From positions 83,459,741 to 83,523,740 of the forward strand of contig CM041465.1 in assembly GCA_023213395.1 (NCBI GenBank): a stretch of DNA of 64,000 bases, written 5' to 3'. The stretch is from Cycas panzhihuaensis. Taxonomy: Eukaryota > Cycadophyta. A program made the translations under genes and the position numbers. A model generated the notes under the pieces. The model saw only the letters and a list, made by a program, of their open reading frames with translations. It had not been told where the DNA came from and ran no database searches. Every line of letters begins with the position of its first letter. Within the stretch, counting starts at the first letter, position 1. Below are positions 10,773 to 22,810 of this stretch, in pieces.

Positions 10773-11623
10773 ATGTCTTCCTCCCTCATTACTGCTGTCG
10801 AACCTCGAAAAAGCCAGTTCAAATTACCATGTGTGGAAAATCAAAATGGAGACCATTCTGATGATGAAAGACGCCTGGGAAATTGCTGAAGGAAAAGAAA
10901 CCCGCCCTCCTCCGGGTGATGATAAATTAAAGAGTCGGATTGAAAGGAATAATATGGGTAGTCTCACCCTAAAATGTCTATTTCAGATCTGCATTGTCTA
11001 TGTTGAAAACCCGAACTGCACCTCTAAAATCTAGAAATGTTTAGAAAACCTATATGGTCAAAAGAATAAAGCAAGGATAATCACACTCAAAGAAGAGTTG
11101 TACAAACTCCATATGAAAGAAAACAAAGCAGTGGAAGAATTTATGCATAAAATCATCACTGTGAGAAATAATCTTCTGAGTGCTGGAGGAATGATATCTG
11201 AACAAGACCTTGTAGAAATAGTAACAAAGAAGGTCGCCCAAATCTTTTGATACCATTGTTAACACTATCACAGATAGTGATAGGTTAGATAAATTGACAC
11301 TTGATGAATTGACAGGACTACTATTAAGACAGGAGCAGAGAAACAAAAGATACGAAAGTACGATAGAGCTAGAAGATGCTTTTGCATCCAGATTGAATCT
11401 CGGGCAAAGAGGGAGACAACAATTTCATACACCAAGCAGAATGTCAGATTCCAGAGGTCGAGGACGCTGGTCAAATTCCAGAGGACGAGGACGCAGCAGA
11501 GAAAATAGAATATGCTACAACTATGGACGAACTGGACACTTCGCCAACAATTGCAGGGTCTTCGACATATGCTGCTACTGCGGACAGAGTGGACACTATC
11601 CTTATCAGTGTCCTCAAAGATGA
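10773..11623 (+). pseudogene. Copia gag (UBN2-type capsid and zinc knuckles)
   Basis: The probable start ATG at 10773 gives MSSSLITAVEP. The family motif NYHVWKIKMETILMMKDAW follows in another frame from about 10822, so a small deletion separates them. Capsid sequence LKEELYKLHMKENKAVEEF leads to NNLLSAGG. A frameshift near 11235 precedes FDTIVNTITDSDRL. An Arg/Gly-rich box (11440-11500) comes before two knuckles: CYNYGRTGHFANNC, with the second Cys changed to Tyr, and an intact CCYCGQSGHYPYQC. An in-frame TGA at 11621-11623 ends it, and pol continues in the same frame. It would build the particle shell and package RNA. Confidence 0.85.
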
Positions 11624-12163
11624 AATGAAATTTACAAAGGAAAAAGACCTATCAGAGGATACAGCAAAGAAAAAGATGAAGAAGAAGAAGAAGAAGAAGA
11701 GGAGACTGCCTTCATCACAGCATTGGTTACGGGAATGAAAGACAAAGACATTTGGTATATAGATTCAGGAGCCTCTAAACACATGACGAGTCAGGAAGAC
11801 TGGTTTCAAACCATAAGTCCATACAATATGGACAAGTCCGTGGAGCTGGGTGACAAGTACTCCCTTAACATCAAAGGGATTGGAACCATTTCAGTAAATC
11901 TGAATGGAAATGAAAGAAAAATTGGAAATGTTCTCTATGTACCAGACCTGAAGATGAATCTTCTTTCAGTCTCTCAACTGAGCAAAAAGGGACTGAGGAC
12001 CATTTTCGATGAAGAAGGGAATTGCCACATCCTGGATATGAAAAAGACGGGAAAGCAGGTTGGAAAAGGGATCGATGCAATGATCTCTACAAACTTCACA
12101 AACTTCCTTGTTTGGAAGAAAAACATCTTGCTCTTAAATCTGATAATAAAGTATGGCATTTAA
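11624..12163 (+). pseudogene. Copia protease with acidic gag-pol linker
   Basis: The frame continues from gag past the TGA into an uninterrupted run of nine Glu, then DIWYIDSGASKHMTSQ, the copia retropepsin active site; the catalytic Asp is at 11762-11764 and DSGA is intact. MNLLSVSQLSKKG, the conserved C-terminal strand, is present near 11955-11990. The frame is lost near 12060, after which the GAG-pre-integrase domain is in another frame. It would cleave the polyprotein during particle maturation. Confidence 0.9.
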
Positions 12164-13275
12164 GGTATGGACATCTCCCAATTGACACACTTAAACAAAT
12201 GGAAAAGTCAGAAATGGTAAATGGTTTACCTAATATCTCTACATTTGTTTGTAAAGGTTGTCAACTCGGAAAACAGCATAGGTTTCCTTTTAAAGAAAGC
12301 ATTTGGAAATCTCAATCTAAATTAGATCTGATACACATAGATATTTGTGGCCCTATTTCACCATCACAATAAACGGATGTAGATATTTCTTAACTTTCAT
12401 TGATGATTTCACTCGAAAAGTTTGGGTATATTTTTTACATAATAAGTCTGAAGTCTTTGAAACATTTAAAGAATTTAAGGCATAAGTTGAGCTAGAATCA
12501 GGAATGAAAATCAAGTGTATCAGGTCAGATGGAGGAAGAGAATATATGTTGAACGAGTTTCTAAATTACTGCAAGTATAGAGGAATTCGTAGACAAGTAA
12601 CAACTCCCTATACTCCTCAGTCAAATGGAGTAGCTGAAAGAAAGAATAGAACCTTGATGGAGATGGCTCGAAGCATGATGTATGGAACAAAGATATCAAA
12701 GACATATCAAGTGTAGGCTAGCACAAGATGCCACTTGATAAATGTAAGTCCAACTGGATATCAAGAACGTCACTCCAGAGGAAGCATGGACAGGTTTGAA
12801 ACCCGATGTAAGTTTTCTCAAAGTTTTTGGCAGTCAAGCATTTGTGCATATTCCTGATAAAAGGAGGTCCAAATTAGATGCAAAAAGCATAGAATATGTT
12901 TTGATAGGATATAGTAAAAACTCAAAGGCATATAAGTTCATAGATCCTAGAACAAATAGAATCTATGTGAGTAGAGACATTGTGTTTAATGAAGATAGCT
13001 CAGAAGAATCCTCACAGATCAAAATAATAGAAAATGAAAAGGAACTGGGAACTGTCGGACACAGAATAATACAGGAAGATGAGGAAGAAGATCAGTCAGG
13101 AATTACTTCAGAAAATCAAGAAACTGGAGAAGAAAACAGGCTAGAAGAAGGACAAGCCGATTCGTCATCAACAACAGGTCAGGAAGGACCATCATCACCA
13201 ACTGATCAGGGAGACATCGTCGAAAAAGAAAGTCCACAAAAGCAAAAAAGTCAAGTGGTACATCAAAACTATTGA
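12070..13275 (+). pseudogene. Copia integrase
   Basis: The HHCC module reads VWHLRYGHLPIDTL through VCKGCQLGKQHRFPF (12150-12290). Catalytic residues are Asp in LIHIDICGP (12340-12342), Asp in CIRSDGGREY (12528-12530) and Glu in QSNGVAERKN (12636-12638), with 35 residues between the last two. The C-terminal LIGYSKNSKAYKF and SRDIVFNED segments run in the frame from 12796. They are followed by a long Ser/Glu/Gln-rich tail. A frameshift (about 12370) and stops (12487 and 12714) break it. All three catalytic residues survive. It would insert cDNA, giving the 5-bp duplication seen. Confidence 0.9.
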
Positions 13276-14100
13276 AGAAGGAAATATATTGGAACAAAAA
13301 ACTCGAGGGCAAAGGTCAAGAGCTCTCCTAAGCAAGGTTGAACCACAGAATTTTGACGAAGTGAAAGATGATCCAGAATGGAGAGAAGCAATGGACAATG
13401 AAATAAATTCAATCAAGAAAAATCAAACATGGGAATTAGTAGAACTACCTGCTAATAAATCTACTGTAAACTACAAATGGGTCTACAAAACAAAGAAAGG
13501 AGTTGATGGCCAAATTGAAAAACACAAGGCAAGGTTAGTTGCAAAAGGATATACTCAAACTGCAGGTATAGATTATGATGAGACTTTTTCTCCGGTAGCA
13601 AAAATGAACACAAGAAGGCGTAAATAGCCTTAATCACGCCCAAGGTTGGGGAATCTCTCAGATGGACGTAAAAAGTGCCTTCCTAAATGGTGAACTGGAA
13701 GAAGAGGTTTATATGCAACAACCAGATGGATACGCAGAACGGGGAAAAGAAAATATAGTCTGCAAATTGAAAAAGGCCTTCTATGGTCTAAAACAAGCAC
13801 CGCATGCCTGGTATGCAAAACTAGATCACTTTCTTGAAGAAAATAAGTTCACTCGGTGTAATTCAGATTCCAGTCTGCACATAAGGAAAACAAACAACAA
13901 AATAACAATAATTGTTGTTTATGTGGATGATATCTCACATCGGGAATGATGTAGAAGGAATCAAGTGGATCAAAAGTCAACTTCAAAGAAAAGTTTGAAA
14001 TGATAGATTTAGGTTCACTAAATTATTACTTGGGGACCGGAAATAGGTCAACACCAAAACTATGTAACTCGTCCCAAAGAAACTACATCAAAAGTCTACT
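13245..14100 (+). pseudogene. Copia reverse transcriptase
   Basis: Landmarks in order are WREAMDNEINSIKKNQTWEL, NYKWVYKTKKG, EKHKARLVAKGYTQTAGI, MDVKSAFLNGELEEEVY, YGLKQAPHAWYAKL and VVYVDD, with catalytic YVDD at 13920-13931. Frames change near 13270, 13610-13660 and just after YVDD; FEMIDLGSLNYYLG continues in another frame near 14000. Several of the breaks are 1-2 base indels in a copy with near-identical LTRs, so either the source was already defective or the assembly has small errors. Confidence 0.9.
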
Positions 14101-14859
14101 TGTTCGATTTCGGATGGAAAACGCAATCCATGCACCACCCCATGGAGACAAATTGCAATCTAACAAGAGATAGTATGGAAAAGATCTCGATGCTACTCTA
14201 TACAGGCAAATGATTGGAAGTCCGATCTACGGCGACCACCGGACGACATATCCTACTCAAGAGGGCTAATATCAAGGTATATCTCAGAATCCAAAGTTGA
14301 GACACTGGCAAGCAGCAAAAAGAATTCTGAGATATCTCAAAGGAACAACAGATCTCAAGTTAGTCTATTCAAAGGGGCATCCAATCAAAATCACAGGATA
14401 CTGCGATTCAGACTGGGCAGGTGACAAAGAACAAAGGAAATCCACAAGTGGTTTTGGTTTTCTTGGGAGATTCAAAGAATCTCATGGTGCGGTAAAAATA
14501 AGCCACGGTGGCTCTCTCCTCTCTGAGAGAATATAAAGCGACCACATCAAGAACTCCGTGAAGCCATCTGGTTAAGACAACTCTTGCTTGATTTAAATCA
14601 ACAGCAGAAAGAAGCAACTTCTCTAAAATGTGACAACCAAAGTGCCATCAAGCTGACCAAAAATCCAATTCTGCATGCAAGAACAAAACATATTAAAGTC
14701 CATCATCACTTTATAAGAGAAAAGGTGCAGAACAAAGAAATAGACTTGGAATACTGTCCGACATCTGAACAAGCTGCAGATCTTCTGACAAAACCTCTTG
14801 GGAGAGAAAGACTCAGATATTTGAGAGACAAGATTGGACTTTTAGAGATAAAACATTAA
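14101..14859 (+). pseudogene. Copia RNase H and pol C-terminus
   Basis: RRILRYLKGTT-like sequence leads to ITGYCDSDWAGDKEQRKSTSG (14390-14450) with the first catalytic Asp. The ALSSTEAEY strand is scrambled by indels at 14450-14560. LKCDNQSAIKLTKNPILHAR (14625-14685), HIKVHHHFIREKV and CPTSEQAADLLTKPL follow in one good frame to the TAA at 14857-14859. The stop touches the polypurine tract. The same ending is seen in the older element at 31620-31850, so the two are one lineage. Confidence 0.9.
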
Positions 14860-14866
14860 GAGGGGG
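14858..14866 (+). promoter_or_regulatory. Polypurine tract
   Basis: aagaggggg lies immediately before the 3' LTR and is the expected plus-strand primer. It overlaps the pol stop codon. Confidence 0.9.
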
Positions 14867-15084
14867 TGTTAAGATATAATGTTTTATCTAGGACAGAAGA
14901 GGGGGTCATGTTAGACCAACCCTTAAATGCTCTCATGAGATCATGCCACTTGGCAACATCTAAATGATTGGTTACATTAGTGGTTGTAACTAACTCATGA
15001 CTCTTGTATACTTAAGTAAATGAATCTCATTAGAAAATCATCTCATTCCTTTCTCTGTTTGTTTCTGATCTGCGCTTTTCAACA
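14867..15084 (+). repeat. 3' LTR of the 9911-15084 copia element
   Basis: 218 bp, TG...CA, about 98% identical to the 5' LTR at 9911-10127 and followed by the target duplication atata. Confidence 0.97.
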
Positions 15085-15089
15085 ATATA

Positions 15090-18035
15090 TTCAATGTATA
15101 GGTGAGAAAGTGATTATGTCTAGATTACACTTAATTAAGGTGCCTAAGGTCTTATATAGGAACCTAAGAGGATGGAAGATTGGGTTATGAAGGAGCCCAA
15201 GGGACATGAACACTACTTCAAAGAGGGGGGCATCCACCTATACCTAGGTAGGATGTAAAAGGTAGATCATAAGATCCTTTAGGATATAAACTAAATTCCT
15301 AAGTCAATTAAGTAATGGAAGTGGGAATAGACTTATAAGGAAAGGAAGTGATACTAATCAAAAGAGGTTGTATCCATGAAGATGTAGAAGGCACTTAGTT
15401 AGTTAGTGGGAATAAGTCTTACCTAAATAGATTAGATGGGCATGGAAACAAACTTATAAGATGATGTAGATAAGGGAACCAACCTATATGACTAGGTAAT
15501 AGGTTATCTCCCTATGTGAATGGTAGAGGTACTAGACCCTTGAGAAGGGGGCATAATAGTAGAGGAAGGAATAATAGGTAGAGTGATGGAATAAACTGGT
15601 AGAACTAGGGAACAACTAACTAGGTTAAGATTAAAAAGTAGGCAAGAAACCCCATGAGATAAACCATAATAAAATTGAAGTGAACTCAAAACTCAAAGAG
15701 CAAAATAATTACTAAATGAATGGGGGATTTGTAGCCTCTTGATGAGGCATATAAGAACTCTATATATGTGAATGTTATCCTAAACCAAGGCATCCAAGAA
15801 AGGGATCATTAGGAGGTTAAGGAATGCCATGAGAATGAGAGGACTTTGAGTCCCCATTACCTATAGCTTAAAGAGGAGTGAACTCTCTAAGAAGGAGTTA
15901 TGAGTGATCAAATATTAGAATGAGGAGGCAAGGGAGGAGACTAAGGGGTCATGGCAATCCTTAGATTGGTTTTTACAAGACTCCCAATTTTATAGGGTAA
16001 AGAAGTAGTCATACACCCTAAAATAAAGTCCTTGAATATCTGCAAAATATTTGATTATCTTAAAAGTAAGGGACTTCTTCCTATTCCCCATCATGGATGG
16101 CATAATAAGAAGTTGAACCAAAGAGCGAGAGGAGAAGATAGGAAATAGATAAGAGACTTTAATAGGATAAGACAAGGCAAGACTATGATCATAAGAGAAA
16201 GTCCATTTAGCACTTCTCTAGCATGGTTACTAGAATGTTCACTCAAAAATTAGATGGTCTTAGGCAAACTAGCCCTCTCATGGAGAGATGGGGTGGAAGA
16301 GGAGAAGGTAACAAATTTGACATGATAACAAGCTCACAACAAAGAACTATGAGGAGTGAAAAGGTTGTAAAAGACTTGATCTTGATTTAAAGAGACTAAA
16401 AAGAAAGAAAAATAAAAAAGGTAGTATAAAAAAGAAAGAAGAAGAAGCTAATAAGTCACCCCACTATAATTTCTTACCCCTTATGTTAAGGGGTCCTTAT
16501 TAAATATATATGTGTGTGTTGCACCCATACTTAAACCTTGGAGGAAAAAGAAACCTTACAAGGCATACAACATCTTACCAGTTTATAATCAATGATAAGA
16601 CTACATGGTTCTCCTTATATCACCTCCTAGAAGGGAAAACTATCTCTTTATATCTTCTTAGTCTTTCTCACATGATATGTTGATAATAAATTGGTTTCAC
16701 TAGGAAACTTAAGTTTGTATATTCGATTGACTACTTTATGGGTGTTGTTCCTACTATAGAGAGCTAGAATAAGAGTAAATAAACTTAATAATGCAACTAT
16801 GATGTGTTTCAAATAATGATAAGTAAATGTAAGCATAATTAACTATAATTACCTAAGCATGCCAAGAAAGTATATAAAACCAAGCCATGTAACCTAAAGC
16901 AAATAAGCATGTAATAATCATATAATCAACATGCAACCATGAGTTATAGGTTCCAAGTGCACCTACACTTGGCTTCCCCTAGTAAATTGCATACAAATAA
17001 ATATAAGGATAAGAAATAGAAAGGGTGAGAGATGAAGGGGAGTTCCTTTAATTTCTTTTTTCTTTTTATCTCTTATTTTATAAATTTTGATTTTATTTAT
17101 TTTATTTTTTCCTATTTTGCTTTATACTTTAGGGTATGTTTTTTAGTTAAAAAATGCTCTAAAGGCAAAAAATGTGCAACATGCCACCAAATAAGGAAAT
17201 GTTATGCAAATAGATATTAGATAAATCCCTTTTCTACTTAAAGCATCAAAATGAAATGAATGAATATAAACCCACTTCTATTGCCTAAAAGCAATTAATC
17301 AATCACTTAAACAAGAGGTAACTAGTAAAGAATAAAACCTTGGAACAAGAAGTAACCAAAAGTATGAAAGATCAAATTGTAGAAATTGTGCATGAAAGAG
17401 GGGCAAGCACCTCAAATCCATGCTCAAAAGGCATAGGAGTCTTCTCATAATGCTAGTAGCCAAATAAGGAGGTGAGGTAATGCATATGTAATCTAAGTGG
17501 GTTGAAGATACAATAGGGAGATTGGTCCCAAACAATGCCATAATTAAGGTAAAGTCTATTGACTGGAAGCCAAATAACAAGAGAGAAAAGAGAACAATAA
17601 TGAACCTCATGAAATATAAAAGAAGTAAGCCCATAATAATAAGAAAACCCTAAATAACTCAAGAAATAACAAGAAAGATGAACTTTAAACAAGCTTACTA
17701 ATGAGAAAGTGATCCATTCAAATCACAACAAACAAAATAAGTAATAACAAAGTAGGGGATAAGAGCTATCTAAGTATCAAGTAGAAAAAATAATCATGAA
17801 ATAGAGAGAGTGTAGGGAAACATCTCAATCTAATACACACGTAATGGAATATACTTGAACATGATAGGAGAGAAGATCTATACTAAATCTCTTAGAAAAA
17901 ATAAGAGACTCATGCAATTTAATTGAAGAATTACCCAAAAATAAGAGAAATTATAAAACTACCACTAAATTACTTATAAAGTTAAAGAGAAAAGAAAGAA
18001 AATCCAACCATTAAGAAGTGGTTGATTGTTGGAAT
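15090..18035 (-). other. Probable continuation of the minus-strand gypsy remnant, then featureless sequence
   Basis: The plus strand is strikingly A/G-rich from 15090 to about 16450. The minus strand would read Ser/Pro/Tyr-rich, stop-broken sequence, similar in composition to the gag region of the Tat element at 42040-43100. Removing the copia element joins this to the zinc-knuckle-like region at 8540-9905. From about 16450 to 18035 I see only AT-rich sequence. No LTR border or primer site could be identified. Confidence 0.3.
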
Positions 18036-18239
18036 TATTAGAGAAATAATGTTATATCTTTTGTATTGTATTCTAAAGTTAACTTAAGGATTATGTATCT
18101 AACCCCTATTAATATATTGATGACACTTGGCATACATGCATAGGCCTTCTTATATACATATGATATATTTATACAAGAGTTTTTCTCTCTTATTAATGCA
18201 TTAAAACATTGTTTTCATCAATATATTTTTGTTTTGATA
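18036..18239 (+). repeat. 5' LTR of the older copia element
   Basis: It starts tattagagaaataatg (the original TG apparently changed to TA) and ends just before a decayed primer site. It pairs with 31860-32064. Confidence 0.85.
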
Positions 18240-18252
18240 TGATATCAAAGTA
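18240..18252 (+). promoter_or_regulatory. Decayed primer binding site
   Basis: tgatatcaaagta differs from tggtatcagagta of the younger relative at two positions, both G-to-A, and directly follows the LTR. Confidence 0.8.
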
Positions 18253-18959
18253 GGTATGCTAATTTAAGCCTGATAAAAGATAGATTTAATTTTTTTGAAG
18301 GATTTAATCTAAGAGAGGTGTTAAGAAAAATATATCTGTAAAGTTTTTAAGAAGAAAAAGATGTAGTATAACCTTATTTATTATAATACAAAATAATATA
18401 GAACCATATGGATCTATAGAAATGAAGGAATTTTAAAGTGCCTATAATTTAATAAAATTTAGTGGAGATCAAACTATTCTAAAGCCACAAATTTAAAGTC
18501 TTCTTTATTAAGTGAGAAATCATAAATTTATAGGGGTGTCCATTTAAAGCTTTAATCTTAATTTTTTCTTAGATTCCTCTAGTTTTCTAGGTAAAATCTA
18601 TCATAAGCCCTTCAATTAAATAATATCTTTCATTTGGCTATATCTTTATTAGATTTTATTGGAGATTTAAAGAGTTCCAAGCAATTTTCTCTTAAAAACC
18701 TTATTCAACCTTACCATTTTCAAGCTATTTTCTAAAGAATTTAGCAAGATTAAAAAAAAAATTATAGATTTAAGAAGGGCATAATCTTAGCTTTCTTTTG
18801 AGATGACCTTTTTCTAGTTTTGCATTGCTATACTTTTCTATATAAATCTATACAGTCATATTACCATACAACCTTCTCATAGTTTTCTACTTTTGTTTGA
18901 CATTCCTTCTCTATATATAGTAAATCAACTTAAAATGACTTCAGTTTTTTCCCTTCGGG
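18253..18959 (+). other. Leader of the older copia element
   Basis: AT-rich and without coding capacity. By position it corresponds to the leader at 10141-10772 of the younger relative. Confidence 0.55.
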
Positions 18960-19760
18960 AGTCTAATAAACTTATAAGGCAAAACTATAACATATGAAAG
19001 CTAAAAGTATAAGTGCTTTTAATTGTAAAAAATGTATGGGATATAGTCACATGGAAGGAAGCTAAACCTGCCAACATAATGGATGGGATTAACTGGGAAG
19101 AGAGGGATAGAATTGCATTAGATGTAATTATGTTATCTATAGGAGACTCCTTCTTAAGCCACATAGGGACAACCACTACCTCTCTAAAGGCTTAGAGAAT
19201 TCTAGCCTCATTTAAGAGCCAAAAAAATGAAGCCTAAATAATATCACTTCAAGAGCAACTATATAGGATTCATCTCAAAGAAGGAAAAAGTGTCTTAAAT
19301 TTTATAACTAAGATTGTTGAGATTAAGAATAGTCCAACCTTTGCAGGAGATACTATAACTAACTCTAAGCTCACCTATTTAATAATCAATAAATTACCAA
19401 AATTATTTGATACTATAGTAAATATGCTTACCATAGGAGGGCATGCAACTAATATATCCTTTGACACCTTGATAGGACACAAAGTAAAAGAATAAAAGAT
19501 ATGAAGAAGAAACTGACATTGAAGAAGCCTTTCTCTTAAAATGAAGTTTAGCAAGTAGGGGATGATCTAGAATCTTAATAAAAGGATGAAGTAGATCTAC
19601 CAAAGCGTAGACTAAGACTATAATAGAAAATTGAAATATATCCACATGGTCTTCTAAAGGATAAGGAAGAACCACATGGATGTTAGAAGGAAGAGGAAGA
19701 TCTTCATTTCAAGAATCTATAACATTTTTCCAATATGGAAGGTATAGACATCTTGCTAGT
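18960..19760 (+). pseudogene. Copia gag remnant of the older element
   Basis: NVWDIVTWKEAKPANIMDGI (19030-19090) aligns with the DAWEIAEGKETRP region of the younger element. SLQEQLYRIHLKEGKSVLNF (19240-19300), then LPKLFDTIVNMLTIGGHA (19395-19450), keep the UBN2 capsid pattern. The Cys knuckles are not recognisable. Stops and frameshifts are frequent. Confidence 0.7.
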
Positions 19761-19929
19761 GATTACATAATGTAAAATTTTATAAACTATTACTATTGTA
19801 GGAGAATAAGACACTCTTCTAATTATTATCTATAAAAATATGTTGGAATTTAGAGAGGGAAATGAGTAGAAGGAAATTGTAGCCATGAATAGGTAGAACA
19901 TGAAGATAAAGAAATTACCTTTATCGGTG

Positions 19930-21296
19930 CCTTGACTATGCATACCTATAAAAATAAAGACTGGCATATAGACTCTAAAGCATCTAATTATATAACTAGT
20001 TAAAGAAATTGATTTGATGTGCTAAGACTATACTTCATCAACAAAATTGTTGATCTTAATAATAAATTTCCTTTATAAATTAAAAGGAAAGGAATAATTA
20101 CTATTTCAATCAATGATAAAATTTTAAAAATTGGAAAAGTCCCTTATGCTCTAGACATAATTTTTTATTTATTTATATCCCAATTAAGAAAAAAGGGAGT
20201 TAGGGTTATCTTTAATGAATATGAAAGATGTCACATCTTTGACATAAAAAATAATTGTATTGTAATTATAGAAAGTGTCTAAATTGACAACCTCTATAAA
20301 CTAGTTTCTATTCCTATTATACTTGCTCCATCTATAAAATCTCTTATTACTAACAACTCCATTAATAAAATATAACATTCAAAGTATTGACACATTATAA
20401 ATAAATGATTAGAATTATTAAAAATTTCTAATATGGTGATTAATCTTCTTAAGATGTCTTTTGACTTTTTTATATGCAAAAGTTGTATGATTGGTAAACA
20501 ACATTGAGCTCCTTTCCAAAAGAGCACATGGACAGCACATAAAAGGTTAGAATTAGTTTGTATTGATTTATGTGGACTAATAATGTCAAATTTAATTAAT
20601 GGGGAAAGATATTTTCTTACCTTTATTGATGAAAATTTCAGAAGAACATGGATTTATTTTCTTTTCAATAGATCAAAAGTTTTAGATTACTTTAAAGAGT
20701 TCAAAGTATAAGCAGAATTAGAAAGTGAATGTAAAATCAAAATTCTCTAATCTGATAGAGGAGGAGAATACATCTCAAATGACTTTTTAAACTTTTGTAA
20801 GATAAATAAGATATAAAAGTAAGTCATTAGTCCATATATGCCACAATTAAATGGAGTAGTTGAATGAATGAATAGGATAACAATGGACATAACTTAGAGT
20901 ATGATAAGTAAAAAGGTAATAATGAAGGCATAATAGGTTGAAGTATGTAATTTGGTAGTATATCTTATTAACTAAAGTCTTACATAATCTTTGGATAAGA
21001 AAACTCTTGAAAAAATCTACACTAGAAGAAAACTAGATGTAAGTCACCTTAAAATCTTTGTTAGTAAAGCTTACATTCATATTCTTAATAAAAAGAGAAC
21101 TAAACTAGATGATAGAAGCATTGAATATATTAATATTAGGTATAACAACAAATCTAAGGCATATAGATGCATAGATCCAAAGATAAACATAATCTATATT
21201 AGTCGAGACATAAATTTTCATGAACAGATAAATCAAAAGGATAATATAGTACATAGACTAGCTAAAGGAAATACACAATTTCATGTACTAATTTAA
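19930..21296 (+). pseudogene. Copia protease and integrase remnant of the older element
   Basis: DWHIDSKASNYITS (19958-20000) is the protease active site with Lys in place of the Gly of DSGA. SFDFFICKSCMIGKQH (20455-20505) is the integrase zinc end. CIDLCGL, SDRGGEYIS and MPQLNGVVE carry the D, D and E positions, all still acidic. The tail LDVSHLKIFVSKAYIHILNK to YISRDINFHEQ (20991-21220) lies in the longest surviving frame. Stops replace many Trp and Gln codons, as expected from C-to-T decay. Confidence 0.82.
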
Positions 21297-21439
21297 AGAA
21301 ATTTCTAAAGTTGCTACTACAAAAAAAAAACATTAGAAACTAAATTTTAAGAAGAAAGTGATCAAGGTGTCTATGAACAAGAACAATAAGTCCTATATAA
21401 AGTTGAGCAAATTTTTTTTAAACATGAATAAAATTATTA

Positions 21440-22573
21440 TTAAAGAAGTAGTGATGAAGCACCAAAAAGATAACCCAAGTGGTACATTAAGACTCTTAAA
21501 GAAGTAAGAGGTATATTTTTAAACAAAGAACTAGACCATAGAAACACCAAAGTTGTGCTCAATTAAACCACAGAATTATTCAAAAGCATATGATCATCTA
21601 GAATGCCAAAAGGTTATGGATGCTAAAATTAGTACTATTAAGAAAAATAAGACTCAGATATTGGTTATAAGGTAAGATTGGTTATAAAAGGTTAGACTCA
21701 AACAAAAAACATTGATTACAGGGAAACCTTCTCACTAATAACCAAGTTGATAACTATATGAATAGTTATATCCATAGCAACATAATTCAAATAGAATATT
21801 ATATAACTTGATGTTAAAAGTGTGTTTCTAAATGGTGATTTGATTGAAGAAGTATATATGCAACAATTAATAAGATATACAAAAAAAATGAAGAACATAT
21901 TATGTGCAAGATAAAAAATTCCTTGCATAACCTAAAATAGGCACCTAAAATATGGTATAGAAAATTAGATTAATATTTAAATAGGTTTCTATAAATTTTA
22001 CATAAACCCTAGTCTTTATATTAAAACAAACAAAGATAATTTAATAATTATCATTGTAGTTTATATAGAAAATAAGATAGTTACAAGAAATTATGATAAT
22101 AGAATTTCTAAAATTAAACTATAGATGGAAAAATAATTAAAATGATAGATATGGGTCTACTTCATTACTATCTAGGTATTGAAGTTAATCAACAAAAGAA
22201 TTTTATTTTCATATCCCAAGCAAAATATGTCAGAAAACTTCTTCAAAAATATAGAATGGAGGATTACAATAACTATGGCACTCTAATAGAAATTGGATGA
22301 GTTTTAAATACTGATGATGATGGATAACTAATGGATAGAACCTTGTGTAGATAACTAGTAGGTAGTCTTGTCTACCTTATAGCTATCAAACCTGATATTT
22401 CATATTTAGTCAAAGTTTTCTCTAGACATATGTAACATCCAAAAATCTCTCATTAGAATGTTGCTAGGAGAATTCTAAGGTACATTAAAGGAACCTAAAT
22501 AATGGGTCTTAACTATATTTAAGCTTTAAATCTTTATCTAATTAATTATAGTGATTTAGATTAGCCTATGAAA
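21440..22573 (+). pseudogene. Copia RT and start of RNase H, older element
   Basis: LDVKSVFLNGDLIEEVYMQQ (21805-21865) and MIDMGLLHYYLGIEVNQQ (22142-22195) are clear RT segments. The YVDD site reads VVYIENK near 22055, so both catalytic Asp are lost. RRILRYIKGT (22470-22495) leads to NYSDLD (22545-22563), the RNase H DSDW motif with TGG changed to TAG. The frame stops at 22573, where unrelated sequence begins; the remainder is at 31392-31845. Confidence 0.85.
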
Positions 22574-22692
22574 TGTACATAAAGGTTGGCATGATAATAT
22601 TGCTATGCTTGTAGGTTTTTTGTAAGCCTTAAGGTGTGAAGTCTCACTGTAGGTAGGTAAATCCTATGATTCCAACTCAGGCATCTACACAG

Positions 22693-22810
22693 TTCTCAAG
22701 CATAGTTGTAAGGGAACATATGTTAATAGCCTAAGAAGCTAAACTAAGGGCAAACTGTATATGTTCATATATATGGAGGTTAGTTTATGATAGGGTTATG
22801 ATGAATCTTT
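22693..22810. repeat. 118-bp direct repeat, left copy
   Basis: From ttctcaagcatag to gatgaatcttt. It is identical base for base to 28579-28696. It abuts the left LTR of the nested element. Confidence 0.97.

Larger units (their letters stand above)
9906..15089 (+). mobile_element. Full-length young Ty1/copia element with TSD
   Basis: The element spans 9911-15084. The 5' LTR (217 bp) and 3' LTR (218 bp) both start tgtta and end caaca, and differ by 4 substitutions and one indel (about 98% identity). They are flanked by the 5-bp duplication atata (9906-9910 and 15085-15089). A tRNA-iMet primer site follows the 5' LTR and a purine tract precedes the 3' LTR. The domain order gag, protease, integrase, RT, RNase H defines copia. 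It interrupts an older minus-strand gypsy gag region. Despite the young LTRs the coding part has several frameshifts. Confidence 0.97.
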
